Shown here piece after piece: positions 1 to 15,000 of a stretch of DNA of 64,000 nt. The notes beneath the pieces were generated by a model that did not search any database, had not been told where the DNA came from, and saw only the letters and a program-made list of their open reading frames with translations. The translations under genes were made by a program, and so were the position numbers. This DNA is from Blattamonas nauphoetae (Eukaryota > Preaxostyla > Oxymonadida), in the NCBI GenBank assembly GCA_033064195.1, contig JARBJD010000059.1, positions 186,001-250,000 of the forward strand, written 5' to 3'. Position 1 is the first letter of the stretch; each line of letters starts with the position of its first letter.

Positions 1-3000
1 GTCCTCCATTTGGTGGAATAATCCATCCTTCGTGATTTTTCACCTCCCAAAGATGATGCAACGAGAGAGTGTCTTGGATGACAGCGCAGAGCTGGACGAG
101 ATACACAGCAGGGATCGTCCTGAGACCAACATGAAGTGTCCGCGATCCGTCAACAACACTGTAGACAAGATTGTGGAAAGCGAGACCGTAATTCGACACA
201 GATGCAGGTTCGTCGAGCTGAGTCTTCCGATGGAGAGAAGATGAGAGGAGATTCTTCAGTTCTTGTGGGAGTGTTGTCTCGATTGGCGGAACAACTGTCA
301 GTTTGTTCTGACCAGATGTGGTGATTCGGTTGGGAATTATGGTTGACGTATGTGAAGCGAGAACAGTTGTGAAGATTGGCGGGTTGAAAATGAACCTGTC
401 CAGTTGAGAGGCATTTCCTTCGCCTGAATTTTGAGCCGCTTGCTCAGCTGGTTGCTCTTTTCCTTTCGCGCCCGCTTTCCCCTTTGCTTTTTTGTCGTCT
501 TCGGCAGGTCGCTTTCCACCTCTCGACTTCGGTTTCGCACCTTTCTTTGTGACTTCTTTCTCATCGACTTGGCTGATGGCAGTGGTTGGTCGAGAGAGAG
601 GACGTTTTGTGAAGTTTGGAACGGCCTTGCTTGTCATCCATTCAAGCTCCTCTACAGCCAACACACACTTCTTTGCGAAAGTGGGAGACGATTGGAGAAG
701 TGTGTTATACAGTTGTGTAAGCTCCACGCCAAATTGCGAGTCAGCTGATGCAATATCGGCACTAGTCATTCCAACCGACGGAGATGCGATGAACGGGGCT
801 GCGTGGGGCTGAAGATTCTGCGCAGAGAAGGCACTGGCACCTGCGGACTCTTGGAGGAGCTTGACGTAGACGTTGACGATGTGGGAGATGGGAATGTCGA
901 CGGCTGCATTTGCTCCGTCTGTCTGAGTTGATCCAACATCAGCTGTTTTCTCTGTTTTCTTTTCACCTCCTCTGGCTTTCTTTTCAGCACTTTGGCTTCG
1001 CTTCTTTCCTTTCGCTTCTCCTTCCTCTTTTGTCGGCTCCGCTGCGGCTGGGGCTCCATCGGCCGATGGAAGGAGAGAGTAGTGCTTCTTCTGCATGGAG
1101 AGAAGATCAGCTCGGATTTGTGTCGGAAGTGACGAGAGTGGGACTGTTCCCTGATCTGTCAGTGATGGAAGTGATCCCAACGCGCCTTGGGCAAGTGCTG
1201 TCCGGTGTTGCATGACAAGCAAGGCATTAACCAATCTCAGTAAGTGGACTCGATTTGAATCTGTTAAGACATAATTCTGTGGAGACTCTGATTGATCGTC
1301 GAGAGCGACTTGAGGAAGAACCATTCCCAGGAGAAGAATCAAATTGGAGAGAATATCAGAAATCATCGACAGACGCTCAAACCCACCAGAAGCAGACAGT
1401 GCCATCCACATCGATCGTCCCAAGAGCGCTGAAGCCCAGAGCATCACAATTCGTGTGAGTGATGGAGGATGTGTGGATGTTTTGGCTGTGATGGGAGATG
1501 GAGGAGCGAATATGTTCAGAGGGTTGTCTGAGAGTGGTGACTTCAGAACAGCTGATACAGGAGCGTGGTTCGGTGTCTGGAGGAGGGAAGAGACTCCACC
1601 CCATTCAGGGAAGATGGTTGACGTCAGCGGGAACAAAGTCTGAACCAACAACTGTCCACATTCCAACCACCCCTGTGCGCAGATCAGAGGAGACGGGGCA
1701 TACGACAACTGAAGACTCATCGAAAGTTGGATCACTGAAACAAGAGCTGGAGCTGTCTCGCCAATCATCACAACAGACTTCGTCGAAGACTCTGTCTTCT
1801 GCCTTCGAAGCTGAAGGCTGTCAAATGGTGTGGTTGCTGTTTTGAGGTAACTGGCGCGAGAGAGTGATGTTGACAGTGGAGTGTACAGGTTCGTGTAGGG
1901 CAGGAGGATTGGAGCAATGCTTGGAGTGACTGGATATTGGAGGAAGAGAGGATTGTGTTGATCTTGAGGGATGTCTGGATGAAGAGACGATTGATAAAAA
2001 GTGAGAGTTCGTAGTGTCTTCATAATGGTTCTGTTGAGATCACCATGAACAAGCGAAGGAATCTGCTGCAATCGAGTCTGCGGAATTGTCTCAACAGACT
2101 GCGGGAGAGCACCAAGTGTTGCCATTGACGGTGAAAGAGGAGGAATCACCAGGCCAAGTTGTTTCAGCGACCCTGCAAGGAGGTTGTATGCAACAGCCGA
2201 AATTCGGTTTGTCAGGAGGAAGAATGAGGGTGTGTGATCGACAAACGGAGAGACTGGGAGAGCCTTCTTTGCGGCGATGAGAGAACTCACTCTTTCATCG
2301 GAATCGACGCCAGTTTTTGGAGCAAATGCGAGTTTGGGGGAGAAGACAGCGCCGAGAAGATCGTGGATTGCGTCATCCAAACCTGTCATCACGGATTCTG
2401 GGATTGTGCGAAGGACAGTCTCGGTGACAGACACAGCTTCTGGAATTCCCAAGAACAAGAAGTCTGCAACAACGAGGAGGACGCCAGCCTTGTCTGCCTG
2501 CGACAATTCTGGAGATGTCTGACTTCGCATTGATCGAATTGCGAGGGAGAGTGGTTTGATGGCATTTGTGAACGAAATAATACCATGCATAACTTCTTTG
2601 TTCGCCAAAGTGAACTTAGTGATTGATGGAGCAAGAGCTTTCTGGATTTGTGACTGGCTGAGGAGTGTGCTGATCTTCCATCTCGTCGAGTTTGCAGTCC
2701 GAGCCTCGTCAAGCAGAGTCGAACTTGTCTTCATCGCCTTTTCGTATTGAAGGCTCTGGATCTCTGTCTGAAGCTGGAGAGAGCGGAAGTGGAGAGAATC
2801 AGTGTCATCGTAACGGAAGAGCGTGTACGTATCTGATGCGTGCCAACTTTGGTTGGGGAGCATGTCATCTTGATTGGTCGCAATGAAGAGGCTGCGGATG
2901 AGCGATGTCAGAGTCGGTTTAGCATCACTCACCACAACGTTTTTGAGCGACGGGAAGTGGGTTGAGAGTTCTGAGAGGACAATCTTTAGTTCCATGTCGT

Positions 3001-6000
3001 CGATTCTGTCCTTCCCCTTTTCTCGGAGAGCACGTTCGCGACTCTTTGAAAGTTGGCGTGCGAATTTGTTTGCTGTCGAGTGGAGCATTGCGAGTCTGTG
3101 ATGTTGAAGCATCCCGAGACCTGTCGAAGCGATCCGAGATGTGTCTTCGAGTGATCCATCAATTGTGGAGATCCACGCAAGTTGCATGAGAGTGTTGTTT
3201 GCGAGTGAGATGACATCTGTCGGTGTGACGAATGACGATAAAATTGAGACAAGTGTCGCCTCGTCGCTCTCCGGGATAAACATGAGCGTGTACGGATCGA
3301 TATTTGCTGATGGGAGAGTGAGGAGAGAGAGTTCCTCCACAAATCCAGAAATCACAGCAAAGATGAAGGTGTTGAAAGATGAACTGTCTTCGCCGGAGAA
3401 CGATCCAACCATGTCTTGTGTGGCTGACATTGACTGTGACAAGACGTCTGAAGAGAGAAGGAGAGCGAAGTCAACTGATGGAGTCGCGAACAACTCACTT
3501 CCATTTCCATTCTGAACAATAGCTCGAATTGAATTGTACGTCGAACTTGAAATCTTGGATGAAAATCCAAGTTTCGCCAGTGCAGTTTTCGATGTGGGAG
3601 GAAACGATGTGGAATGCTCTTCGATGAAATGCGGCTCTTCTCTATCAGACTTATCGTCCGTTCCGAAGCCAAAGTGCGATTCGAAAAAGGATGGTTGAGT
3701 CCCATCGTACGGATCATTGGATGGAGTCTTGGCAACAACTTGCTTCTGGGTCGTTTCCTCGGCCTCTTTTCCCTTTCCCTTTTTCGGTGTCTTCGGAGTT
3801 GCTGGCTTCTTCTTCGTTTTGTCTAAAGTTTCCGGTGCTTTACTCTGTTCAGTTGCTGCACTTGCTCCAACATCAGTTTCCAATGGTGGAATGTGGTCGA
3901 AGAGATAAGTCGGTTCATCAGTCTGTTGTGGTTGATCATGGACTGACGATGCTTCGTCGCCTTCCACTCCAATCGGCTGAGGTTCCTGTTCTTTTTGAAC
4001 TTGCTTCTTTTTGGCCAATTGAGACGCAACAAGAAGTGGGTTCCAGAGAGCTCCCTGAGGAATAGTGTTTGGATCAAGTTCGAGATGATTGTATCCGAGA
4101 AGAGTGTTGTGGAGGCCTGCTGTGAGAGCAGCAGCGTTGACAGGGAATGCTTGAGACAATCCTTCCATTAAAGACGGGGTTGCGCTAAATGACAAGAGCG
4201 ACAGGGGTGAACGGGAGGCAATTCCAGAGGCGAGTGGTGCGGCGTCTCCTTGTTTCATTTGTGTTGGGTCGAATGATGTCTTCGATTGATGTTGCTGCAG
4301 AGAATGTGTGTAAAGGATCAAGAGGAACTGGACTCTGAGTTGAAGGAGTCTAATTTTCATCTGCGGCGGGATGAGTGTCATCAATGATGAATCTGTGCTG
4401 TTGATGGTCTGTTGGAGGAGGAAGAGAAGTGCCTGAACATTTCCGGCGGATTGACACGACTGTGAACAGTCGAATAACGGCCATTGTTGTTTGGGTTCCT
4501 TCTCTTTCGATTCATCTGATGTTTCCTTTGCTTCTTTTCCTTTTCCTCCCTTCTTCGGGGATTTTGCCGGTGCTTCTTTTTTGTCTGTTTTTCCGGCCTT
4601 CTTCTTCTCAGAAGTTGATGCAGCAGACGCTGGTCTGGATGGAGCGTCGTCTTCATGTTTGGTTTCTTTGTATGGATCTGGGAGCGGGGTAAACAGTTCA
4701 GAGTGATCCATCACCCGATTCAGAATTGATTGTTGGGTTTCCATCCATTGCGGGACTGAGCTTGACGATGAAAACTGGAACAGTGCAACAATGAACTGAT
4801 ATGCTTCAGTTGTGTATCCACACTCCAAATTGGCCATCGCTGTCAGAAGGAAGGAGTTGAAGAGGGCGATCGGAGAGAAAACAACATCAGCAGCGATGTG
4901 TCGAAGGAGAGCAAGGATCGGGAAAGCTTGTAGTGAATGTCCAGATTTGATTAGATGAACAGCAAATGACTCCAGGTGTTCGTGCAAGTTTGAATCCGCT
5001 GCAAACGGATTCTCGAATGGATTGTGAGTTTGAATAGTTGTTTCGTTGTTTGTTTTGAGGATCGACAAAACAGATGATGGTTTCGCAGAAGCTGATGACA
5101 AATAGAGCGGTGGGATGAATGAATGAATTCGCGCCGTTCGGAGTTCTGCTGGTTGGAAGGACGGAGGGAGTTCAGGCGAATGAGAGAGGAGGGCAGCTGT
5201 GATGCCAGATGCGGCAAGACTCAGCTCGGTGCATTGATCGCTGTTGTTGGAGTAAGATGTAGTCATCAATTTGTGGAGGATTGATAACGCTAACAGACAG
5301 TTTGGAATTGGTGGGATTTTGCTTGGCTTGGTCTTTGATGTCATGAGAGCATCAGCATCGTCGAATGTGCTCGGAAGGAGATCAATTGGCGTGGGGAGTG
5401 TGTTGTCGTCTGTCGGAGCTTCGAAGAGAGATTGTCCTTTCCTCACACCTGCAGCAGCGTTTGGATCCGAATTGTTCCGATTGTTTCCGAGACCAGCCCA
5501 GAATCCAAACATCGTCCTCCATCCTCCGTATGTGATGAATTGTGGGCAGATGAAGAGCGTATCGAGAGCGTCTGAAAGTTCGTTTCTGCTTGTTTTCATC
5601 TGGGCATCTGCATACTGATCTTCGTTGTCGTATTCGGCGAGGAGTTGGAAAAGCTCAGCTTCTTCCCAACTCTCTAAATCTGGGAATTTGTGATCACCTG
5701 TCGATCCAAGGCTGATCGGTGCTTTCTTCCGTTCGCGTGCTGTCTTCAAAAGAAGGGCAAGTTTGTCTTCTTCTGATTGATTACCGACAAGTGGGATAGA
5801 CGACGAGTCCTGCATAGTTCTGACGAGTCGAACTGTTGCCATTCGGATGGTCGCTGCTTCATTGAGTGCTTGAGCGACGAGGAACGTTGCGTGGCGAGCT
5901 CTGAGTGTTGAGATACAGCTGGAGTATCGAGAGAGGAGAGAGACGGGTCGAATGAGTGCGAATCGTGATTGCCAAGATATCGAGGCAGAAATTGCCGAGT

Positions 6001-9000
6001 CAAACGGCTCGGTAAAATTGACCTGTTTGAACGATCCAGCGGAATCCGTGTTCGTTGGGAGGACGATCCGTGAAAAGAACGTTGAGATCACACGTGCAAC
6101 GTCGAGCATGAGAGCGTTCTGTTTCTCCTCGGCATCCGTGTCGGTTGTTGTGTTTGGTGTTTGTGCGCGAGCTTTTGTTGATCTGGATGGAGTCGTGCTT
6201 CGTTTTGCGGCTGGTCGCTTGCCTTCTGATGATGGGGGCTTAGACGGGGGGAGGGTGGGAGGTTCGCTCGTTTCAGTTGTGGACTCGATGGAAGGGGTAG
6301 CCTTCTGTTTTCCTTCGAGTTGGAGGGCTGAGATGTACGTGTCATTCAGAGCTCTTCTTGACGCTGCCTTGAGAGAGATTTCTTGTTTGATCAGAGACAT
6401 GTTGAAAGACATGGCATCCTCTCTGCACAACCCGAGTTCGATTTCAGCTTTCGTTCGGGTGCATTTGCTAAGAGCTTGAGAGAATGTGGGAAGAACCATG
6501 GTGAGTTTCTCGTTGAGTTGCGGATCAACACTGAAGAGAGCCCCGTTAGGGCAGATGACTGCTGTTTCTTGAGCTGTCAGGAGATTCTCGATGAAGAGGA
6601 GTGTGTTTCTCTTCTTGGCCTCTCGCTCGTTCTTTTGGATGATGGCTACATCCTCCACATCGACGTCGGCTGATGCGAGAGATGCTGTATCTGTTTCTGA
6701 AGCCTCCTCCTCTTCCTTCTCCGCTTCGGCTTTCTTCCCTTTGGCCTTCTTCCCTTTCTTCTTGGTTTCGGTCTCCGTGCCACGTGATTTCGGCCGTTTT
6801 GCCCCTTTTTCTGGGGGAGCGGCTTCTTCCGCTCCCTCCGCTGGGTGGACAAACTCCGGAGGAATCGGAGGGAGAGCAGGATAGTTGAAACTGAGGAGCG
6901 TGTCTGGGAGGAGAGCTGATGCTGATGGAAGACCTCGACTTGATAATGAAATTGGCACTGGGATGATGGATGGGTTGACGGAGATGAAGTGGGAAAGAGA
7001 CGAGAATGTTGAAACAGAGACGTTTCCACTCCACCATGAACAAGTCAATTTATCGTCTTCAAACAACCTGAGTGGTGGGATGGTAACTCGGTAGACTGAC
7101 GACTTGGGGACCAGGAAACTTGCGTCGGGTAGCGACATTGTGTCCTCGGATTGCGACGCTTGTTCACCCATCAGATCGCCTCGCCTCCAACCAGCCTCCC
7201 TTTCTTCTTTCGCTTTGAGTTCACGTTCTTTGCGTTCCAATTCCGCTTTCTTCTCTGCTTCAGCTCGCTCCCTGTTCTCTTCAGCGATGATGTTGTCAAC
7301 TCCTTTCAGAAGAACACCAGCGATCGACATTCCTGGAACAAGAACACCCTGTTCCTCCAATCTCGAAATATCATTCAACCAGTTCACATGTTTCGTCAGA
7401 AGAGACGCCGAGAGTGCTCCTGAAGCATTCTTCTGTGTTGCAGCTTGACTGAAAGCTGAAGCGAAAAGGATGAGTGGCATTGACAGGTTCTCATGGAAGG
7501 TACCACCAGCGAATGAGAATCGAGTGATGATCCGGACAAGAGTTGAAGCGAAGACGTGAGCAGAGATAATCCTGGCAGGAACACTCATTGCTCGTCGGAA
7601 GACTAGAGCGTCCAGATTGTATGCAGTTCCATACACAGATCGATGACGTTGGCGAAGGATGGAGCCAGAGAAGAATGACCCGTTTGTTGTGTTGTCAATG
7701 AGATGGTACACGAGTACTTCAAATGACGAAGGAAGTGGAGCTCTGATTGGCAGTTCGAATGGCTCATTGGCGAGGAGTGTTGGTGTTTTGACAACTTGAG
7801 TGGCCTCCATCGCCTGCTGACCCAAGGCCATCGACAACGTTGCTCCAAACCGACTTGAGTTGCGAGAAGATGGATTTAGAGACCTGCGAGTTGAGGGATC
7901 GTTCTCCATCTCTGTTCGCTCTGCAGCTCGTCTTCTGGTCGACTCCATTTTGTGGAAATACGCTTCTTTCTTTTCCTTTTCCCTGAATTTTCGATGGAAA
8001 TTGAGAAGTTGTGACAGGGGTTGGCAGGCGAGAAGAGTGACAAGAATGGTTGGTATTGATCTCGACAATGTCGAAGCGAGTGCTCGAAGAAGGAAAAACC
8101 TGAACATGAGGAGTTCATTCGTCATAGATCGGACTTGATCAGATCCATTTGCGTCTGTTGACACAAACAAAGCGGGAAGGCTTATTGATTGCGGAGAGAC
8201 TTTCCCCATTTTCGCGAGTTCCTCCTCAAACCACTGTTGTTGTTTGATGGCTGCCCAAATCTCAGCACCTCCACCTTCCCCACAAATCCCTTTCTCGACG
8301 TCGTCCCAAAAGCGGGCGAGCATGGACCAAGCTTCCATCACCAAAGAGAAGTGGGATGTTCTTGCAGCGATGGTGGCAGCACGTGAGACGTGAGAGGCAA
8401 AAGAAAGCATGGCTTCTGCAATCGCTCTTCGCATTGGAGTGAGTCCTCGTTGGTTGGCAAGGCACTCAGCCGCAGTGGGAAGGAGGGATTGCGGGAGATC
8501 GTCCTCTGGCTCTTCTGGTTGGGTCTCAACCACGTCCTTCTTAACCTTTTTCGAGGCCGATGTTGAACGAGCCTTCTTTTCTGGTTCGTCTGCCTTTCCT
8601 TTCTTACCTTTGGCTCCCTTCTCAGGTTTAGACACTTGGCCTGTTGAGCCCTTCGGAGTGTACGTTGGATCGAAGCCAACAAGAAGTCGATCGGATCCGA
8701 CTTCGTTGGCAAGTGTTGTCAGAGTTGGGATGTTTTCGGGAGTGTCATTTGCGCTGAGTCCTCCTGATCCTCCCTCCTTATCCTTCTCAGAATCTTTCCC
8801 CTTCTTTCCTTTCTTTGGAGTTTTGTCTGTGTCTTCACTCGATGATGATGTTGTGTCTGACAGAGCAGGACAAATCGATCCAAAAATGCCGAAATAATTG
8901 GCTGGGTTTCGATACATCTCGTCCAAACAACCATTTTTGGCAGCTCGAAGAAGATATTGTGAATTGTTCGGTATCAGAGGCGTTGGTGCTCGAGCAAAGA

Positions 9001-12000
9001 TTGAACACATGAAAGAGAGGAGTGATGGGGATGAGACGACAAGGAAGGATGTGTCGAACTTTGAGATGGCTGCGAGTGTGGTTGGCGAAAGAGTGAATGG
9101 CATCCCCGAGATCAGCGAATGTGCTGAAAATTGATCCGACGTGTTTGTGTGAGAGATGAGGAATGGATTGAGAAGAGCGACAAGCTGAGATGTCTGAGGT
9201 GTCTGCTTGGAATGGAGGAGTGACAGTTGTTCAGCAAGTTGAGGAGAAACTTGAAGTTCTGAAGCAGGAGACGGAAAAGTTCTCGTTTGATTGAGGTCGC
9301 TTGGAACAGTTTGATCTGGTTCCCCTTCTTCCGTCTGAACCTGCTCGGGTGGGAGTGTTGACGGAAGTGTTTCTGCAAGATCCATCTCCTTGCCTCTCAG
9401 ATACTCGGTAAGACCCAACAGAAGCTCCAGATGAGCGTGGTACGGCTGGACAGTTCTGAGTGAGTGTCTCCATTTTGCTGTTTCCTGTCGACGAATTTTG
9501 AAGATTTTCCAAAAGGCAAAAATTGTGGCAGCGGCACAGACTCGATTATTCTCTTCGGTCCGTTCGAAGATCATATCCTGTCTTTCATTTTCCTTCCGTT
9601 CAGCTTTACGACGAGCTGCTTCCTGTGCAATTTCATCGACCGGTTTCTGTTCTTCCTCTTCCTCGGGTGGCTCTTCTTCCTCCTCTTTTGCCTTCTTTCC
9701 CTTCTTCGCTGTGGAAGCAGCACCTTTCTTCTTTTTGGACGATGAAGTTGCTCGCTTCTTTGCTCCAGTCTCTTCGGCCTGCGTCTCCTCCAATGGGTCA
9801 GGCTGCGGTGTGATCCCCAACTCCTGATTGACCTGCCCCTCAATGTCGGCGTTCCAGTCGAATGAAGTCTGGTATTCCATGTTGAACACTTCCAGAATGT
9901 CTTGGATGGATCCCTTCGGGATGTGGATTCGACTAGGCCGAGTGTAGTAGATTGATCGGAGAGGAGCAATGCCTTCCGTTGTGGGTGATGTGATCATGTT
10001 GTTTGAGGACGAGATGAGACTTCGGATGAGGCCTGCTGTCTTGTCGTGAGATTGTTGAGGTGTTGGCGTTTTGAGAAGCGAGTCGCAGATCAAAACTGCT
10101 GTTCTGAGCAGGCTTTCTCCCCAAACACATTCTGGATGGAACGCAAGTGTGTTTTTCAGCGCTGTAAACGGAGATGTCGTTGAATCAGATGTTTCCATTC
10201 CTGTCTCTTCCGCTGTGGGTTGCGCAGCTTTCTTTCCCTTTGCTCCTTTCTTCGGAGCTTTCTCATTCACCTCAACCTCCGCTGGCTCGTTCGAGCTCGA
10301 TGCCTTCCCCCCACAACCACTGACGATGGTGGACAGTTGAAGTGGAGGTTGGCCTGTTGTGATTTTTGGGGCTTGGACAGATGATGCAATGCTCATGAGA
10401 CTCTCCCAAGCCTTCATCGGATTGGAATGAATCTGTGCATACACATTTGCGAGTTCGGGTGTAACTTCAGACGATGAGAATGGAGTGGTTGTCGTCTGCA
10501 CAACTTGAATCAATTGCTGTTCTTCTTCTTCGTTTCTTTGGACGAGTTTGCGGATGTGGGTTCTGGGGATGGGGATGCCACAATAGCTGTTCGAGACGAC
10601 TGCAAATTCGCGTGACATGGCACGGTTTCCTTTCAGAAGATGGAGATTTGAGAAAGAGCGTGGGAGGAGAGAGAGAAGAACGACATCAGTGGAGATGATG
10701 GAATCTTGGCCGTCTTGTTCGTCTCCAGATTGATTTAGTTCCACCATCTCGTTCTGGAGACAGTGGAGATACAGAGAATCATAGAGAACACAAGATTCTA
10801 GGAGATTGAGAAGATCATCCGGTGTCGCGAGAAGGCAGAACGGCTCGGTTTCATCAATCTCTTCGTCCTCCTCATCATCAGATGGTTGTGGGGGAGGTTG
10901 TGCCGCTTCTGGTTGAGTGGCCGTTTTCTTTCCTTTTGGTGTCTTCTTCGGTTCCTCCTCAGATGCTGCAGCTTTCTTCCCTTTCTTTCCTTTCTTTGCA
11001 GCTGGCTGAGAAATGACACTATCAACGCTCTTTGTCTCTATGTCACTTTCTGCATCGATTTTTTGTTCTTGTCTCCTTCTTCTCCTTCCAACTGTTTGTT
11101 TAATCTTTTTCGTCTGTTCTTCGGTGATCTTTTTCACATTTTCATTTAGAGATGCTGCGAATGAATGGATTTGATTCCGTTTCGATGGAATTTGCTTCGC
11201 AGCATAATCTTTAGCGATTCGTGTGTTGGCATGAAGATGAACCAGATCATACAGGCAATGCGAGACGTAGAATTGAGACGACATCCACACCGACAGGCTG
11301 TCCAATGTCTCCGGTCTCTCTTCGTTCGGGACAGGAATGGTTTTCAGAGCTTCAAGTATCAAAATGAGCGAGCGAACAATGGCTGGGTGTGTTTTTGCAG
11401 AGTCTGAAAGAGAATTAGACTGAGCGAGTGTGGAATACAGCTCGGAGGAAACGGCAACTATTGTGGGGTAATCTTTGATCATCACAGCAGCCTCGATGGA
11501 GACAGTAAAGCAGGCGATCGCACGGAGAAGAAGCTCGAAAGGAGACAAGCTGTTGAGGAGTTGTGGGGTGGTTGGGAGGAGATGGACGATTGTGTGGTCG
11601 TTCTCTTCTTCTGAGTCACTATCATCACCTGTCGAATCATCATCGGATGAATCTTCTGAATCCTCCACCTTCTTCCACATGTCATCTTCATCCATTTTCT
11701 CAATGAGAGAAGTGAAGTTTGGTTCCTCAGACCGCATTGGTCCGTCAGTGAACTCGCCAAACTTTGTTTCCGATCGATAATTCATTGTTTGCATCTGTTT
11801 CGTCTCCCTTCGTAATCGACGCGCTCGCAGTCCAACAATCCGCTTCTTCCGCTTCTCGTACAGTGATTGGGCATCCATTCCCATTCCTCCATCCTTCGTG
11901 TCAAGTGAAATATTCTCTGTTTTGAGGGCTCGACGAACAAATTCTCTCGCGATGATCATTGTACACTCCTGAATTCCTGTGATTGACGTGTGAGGAAGGA

Positions 12001-15000
12001 GAGAGCAGAGTTCTTTGTTGAGAGAGTTGCGAACGGACGATGCTGACGTAAGTTCAGAAAAGAGCGAGTGAGGGTGTGCAATCCCGATTGCATTGGGCTG
12101 AGTCTCAGGACAGACAACCACCCCAAAATCAAAGACAATACGAGCACACTTCACTCCACAGATCTTCAGACAATTCCAAACACGGATGGTCTGCCCACTT
12201 TCGCTTGTTCCCTCAAAATACGCTCGTTCGATCGAAAGACCAGCCTGAACTCGACGTTTGATCCGAGTTTTCTCCGCAACTTTGATGAGGTCGCTGTACT
12301 TTGTGAAGAAATGGGCAAAGCTGGTGAGGAGTGAGATGGCAGGAATGGGGAAGCATGTCACGATTGGAGCTGTGGGTTTTCCGATTGCTGTATCCTGAAT
12401 GGCAAGTGCCTTTGTTACACCCACAATGATGTTTCCCTGCTTGTCACAACGAGCACATCCAAACACATACGAACTGTTTGGATCAAGCCCAGTGATTGTG
12501 ATTGGCTGATTGATTGGGACAGGAACTCCTGTTCCTTCTAGTGTCGTTGATTGGAGAGAGAGGACTGAGGCTGAGTCTGATTTCTTTCCAAAAATCATCA
12601 AATCGAACTGATAATCATCGCTGGCCGGAATCTCGTCTTCTCCGAACTCCTTCTGCGCCGGATCGACAGGAAGAAGGGTGATTGAGTTGTGGGTTCGAGA
12701 GATGAGAAGTGGTGAGACTGGTGGAGTGTCAAACAGAGCAAGTTTCTCGGCGCCAGAGTGTGCCTTGTCCCTTCGTCTGATCTGAAACCCATATTCCTTG
12801 CGAGCCTGGTCCATCCAAACACAAAGTGCAGCTTCGTTCAGACAGACATTAGCGACCATGTTAATCCCCTTTTCGGTGAGTTGAACAATCTCCCTGCTCA
12901 GCTCTGACATTGTTCGTGTTCTCTCTTGGACACGAACAGACACTTTTGGGAATTTGCCTGGTTTGATGCCAGGATCGCCAGGCTTTATTCCAAGTCCATC
13001 ATAAACACGAGAAGGGATGACACGCCCGGTCTGTTTAGCCTGTTTGATGATCGGCTGTGTTTTCATTTGTGTGTTGTCCATCTCCTTCTGGCGAGTCTTC
13101 ATCATCGTTGTCATTTCAGCGTGCGCTTTCGACTTGATTTCGATGTCTTCTGGAATGGGTGGATCGTTGGGAGCTGGCTCTTCTTCGTCTGCCTCTTCAG
13201 CGATCAACATGAGAAGTGAATCGCATCGATATTTGACCCTCTCTTGGATCAGAATCGCTTGCTCATACAAGTTATTGTTGATGAGGTTGGAAAGGGTGGA
13301 TTCTGTGTTGTGAGAGAGAACAGGAGGAAAGTAGCGAGCTGACATGATCGGGTCGGTTGGGAGTGAATTGGATGATGGGTGGAGAACAGCCGTCAGAATC
13401 GTAGGTATCTGACCTCCTCCGGAGGCCTGAGGAAGGGTCTGCTGCTTCTGTGTTGTTGCTGCCATCGTTTTGGCTGCTTCAGACGGGTACACGATGCCTT
13501 TCATCGTCGACAATTCTGTTTTCTTCTCCGCGAAATCTCTGTCTTTGTAGAATTGTGTGTTGTACGACTGAACACTTGCCTCCTCTCCCTTCTTCATCTC
13601 AACCCACATGAACAATGAGCGGCATTCCGCGAAGAGTGCTCTCATGTTCCCCTCCACTGACCAGACAGCATCTGTCTCAAAGTTGATGTTAACTGGGAGA
13701 GAGGACGGGTGGTGTTTGTGATACGAGGAGTATGTTTGAACAAGAGAATGGACCAGTTTTGGATGGATGATTGCTGATGAGCCTGGGATGGGTTGAAGTG
13801 CGGATGAACGGGATTGTTCCTGATCGGCTGTGAGGGGAGTGTCGGAGTCTTGGAGTGTTTCGGCTTTGGGAATCGGAATTCCGTTTTTAATAATGAAATC
13901 CAGAAACTCCTTGTCTGTCGTCACTGAATCAAGAAATGAATGATGATTGGAGAAAGATGTGAAATGGTTCTGCATTGTCTCTGAAGCATCGAGCAGAAAA
14001 CGAGATGAGAGTGACAGCAGAACACCAGCCAGTGTCTGTGGAATCGGAACCAGTTGGAGCTGTGTCGCTGGTGGAACTGGTTTGTGTGGATCGACAAAAG
14101 GTGGAGGTCGTTTGATGATCTGACTAAGACGAGAAAGGTATTTATAGAGAAGCTCAAGATGCTGTTTGTTGGACAGCCCGCCTCGACCGAAGCTGATCAA
14201 CTTCTGCTTCTTTCCCTGTCTCGCTCGAGTGAGTGTTTTCAGTGTTTCCAGTTCACTCAGATCTTCAGTTTGTTCGCCAGACAGATCGTCAGCTGAAAGT
14301 TCTTCTTCGATCTCTTCCAATTTCTGAGCTGCGTCGAATCTTGTCTGTGTCATGCCTTGAGCCGTTGAGGGTGATGGTTGCGGTGTGTGGAGGAATTGAT
14401 GCGTCTCAGCCGCGTCAGCATTCATCTCTCCTCGATGTTTGGACGGTCGTCCTTTTTGAGATTCACTAATGGCCATGTGGTCGATGAGTTTTCTGGTAGT
14501 TGATGCGAATTGGATGGCGGCTTCGATGTGAACGACAGAATCAAGTAGTGCGGCATCTAAGAACGGTGGTTGGCGTAATTTTTTTGGAAGTTGTGTGGCG
14601 GATGTTTTTGGGAGATTTTCCGTCTGGTCGACAGGTGGAGAAAGAGCAATCGAGATGGCTGACAGCAAGAATGAAAGAAATCGGAGAATGAGAGCTGGGG
14701 GGAAGGCCTCAGCTTTCGTTAGTCTTTGGATGAATGTCCAACTATCACGAACTGCAGAAAGAAAGATTAGTGGATTTTGGGGGAGAAATGAGGTGTATGA
14801 TGGTTGATTGCCGTGGGGTGTGAAAGGGACAAATTGAGCTGTCTCCCTTGTCAAGGCCGCATAGCTAATGAGGTTGTGAGTGAGGATATTTGCAGAGGCA
14901 GAGACAAGTCTGACGCTTTCAGTGTTGTGTGGACGTCGACGGATGATGCGAGAAGCTATTGGTGGAAGAGGAAGAAGAGGTTGATCTGGAGGATTAGGAT

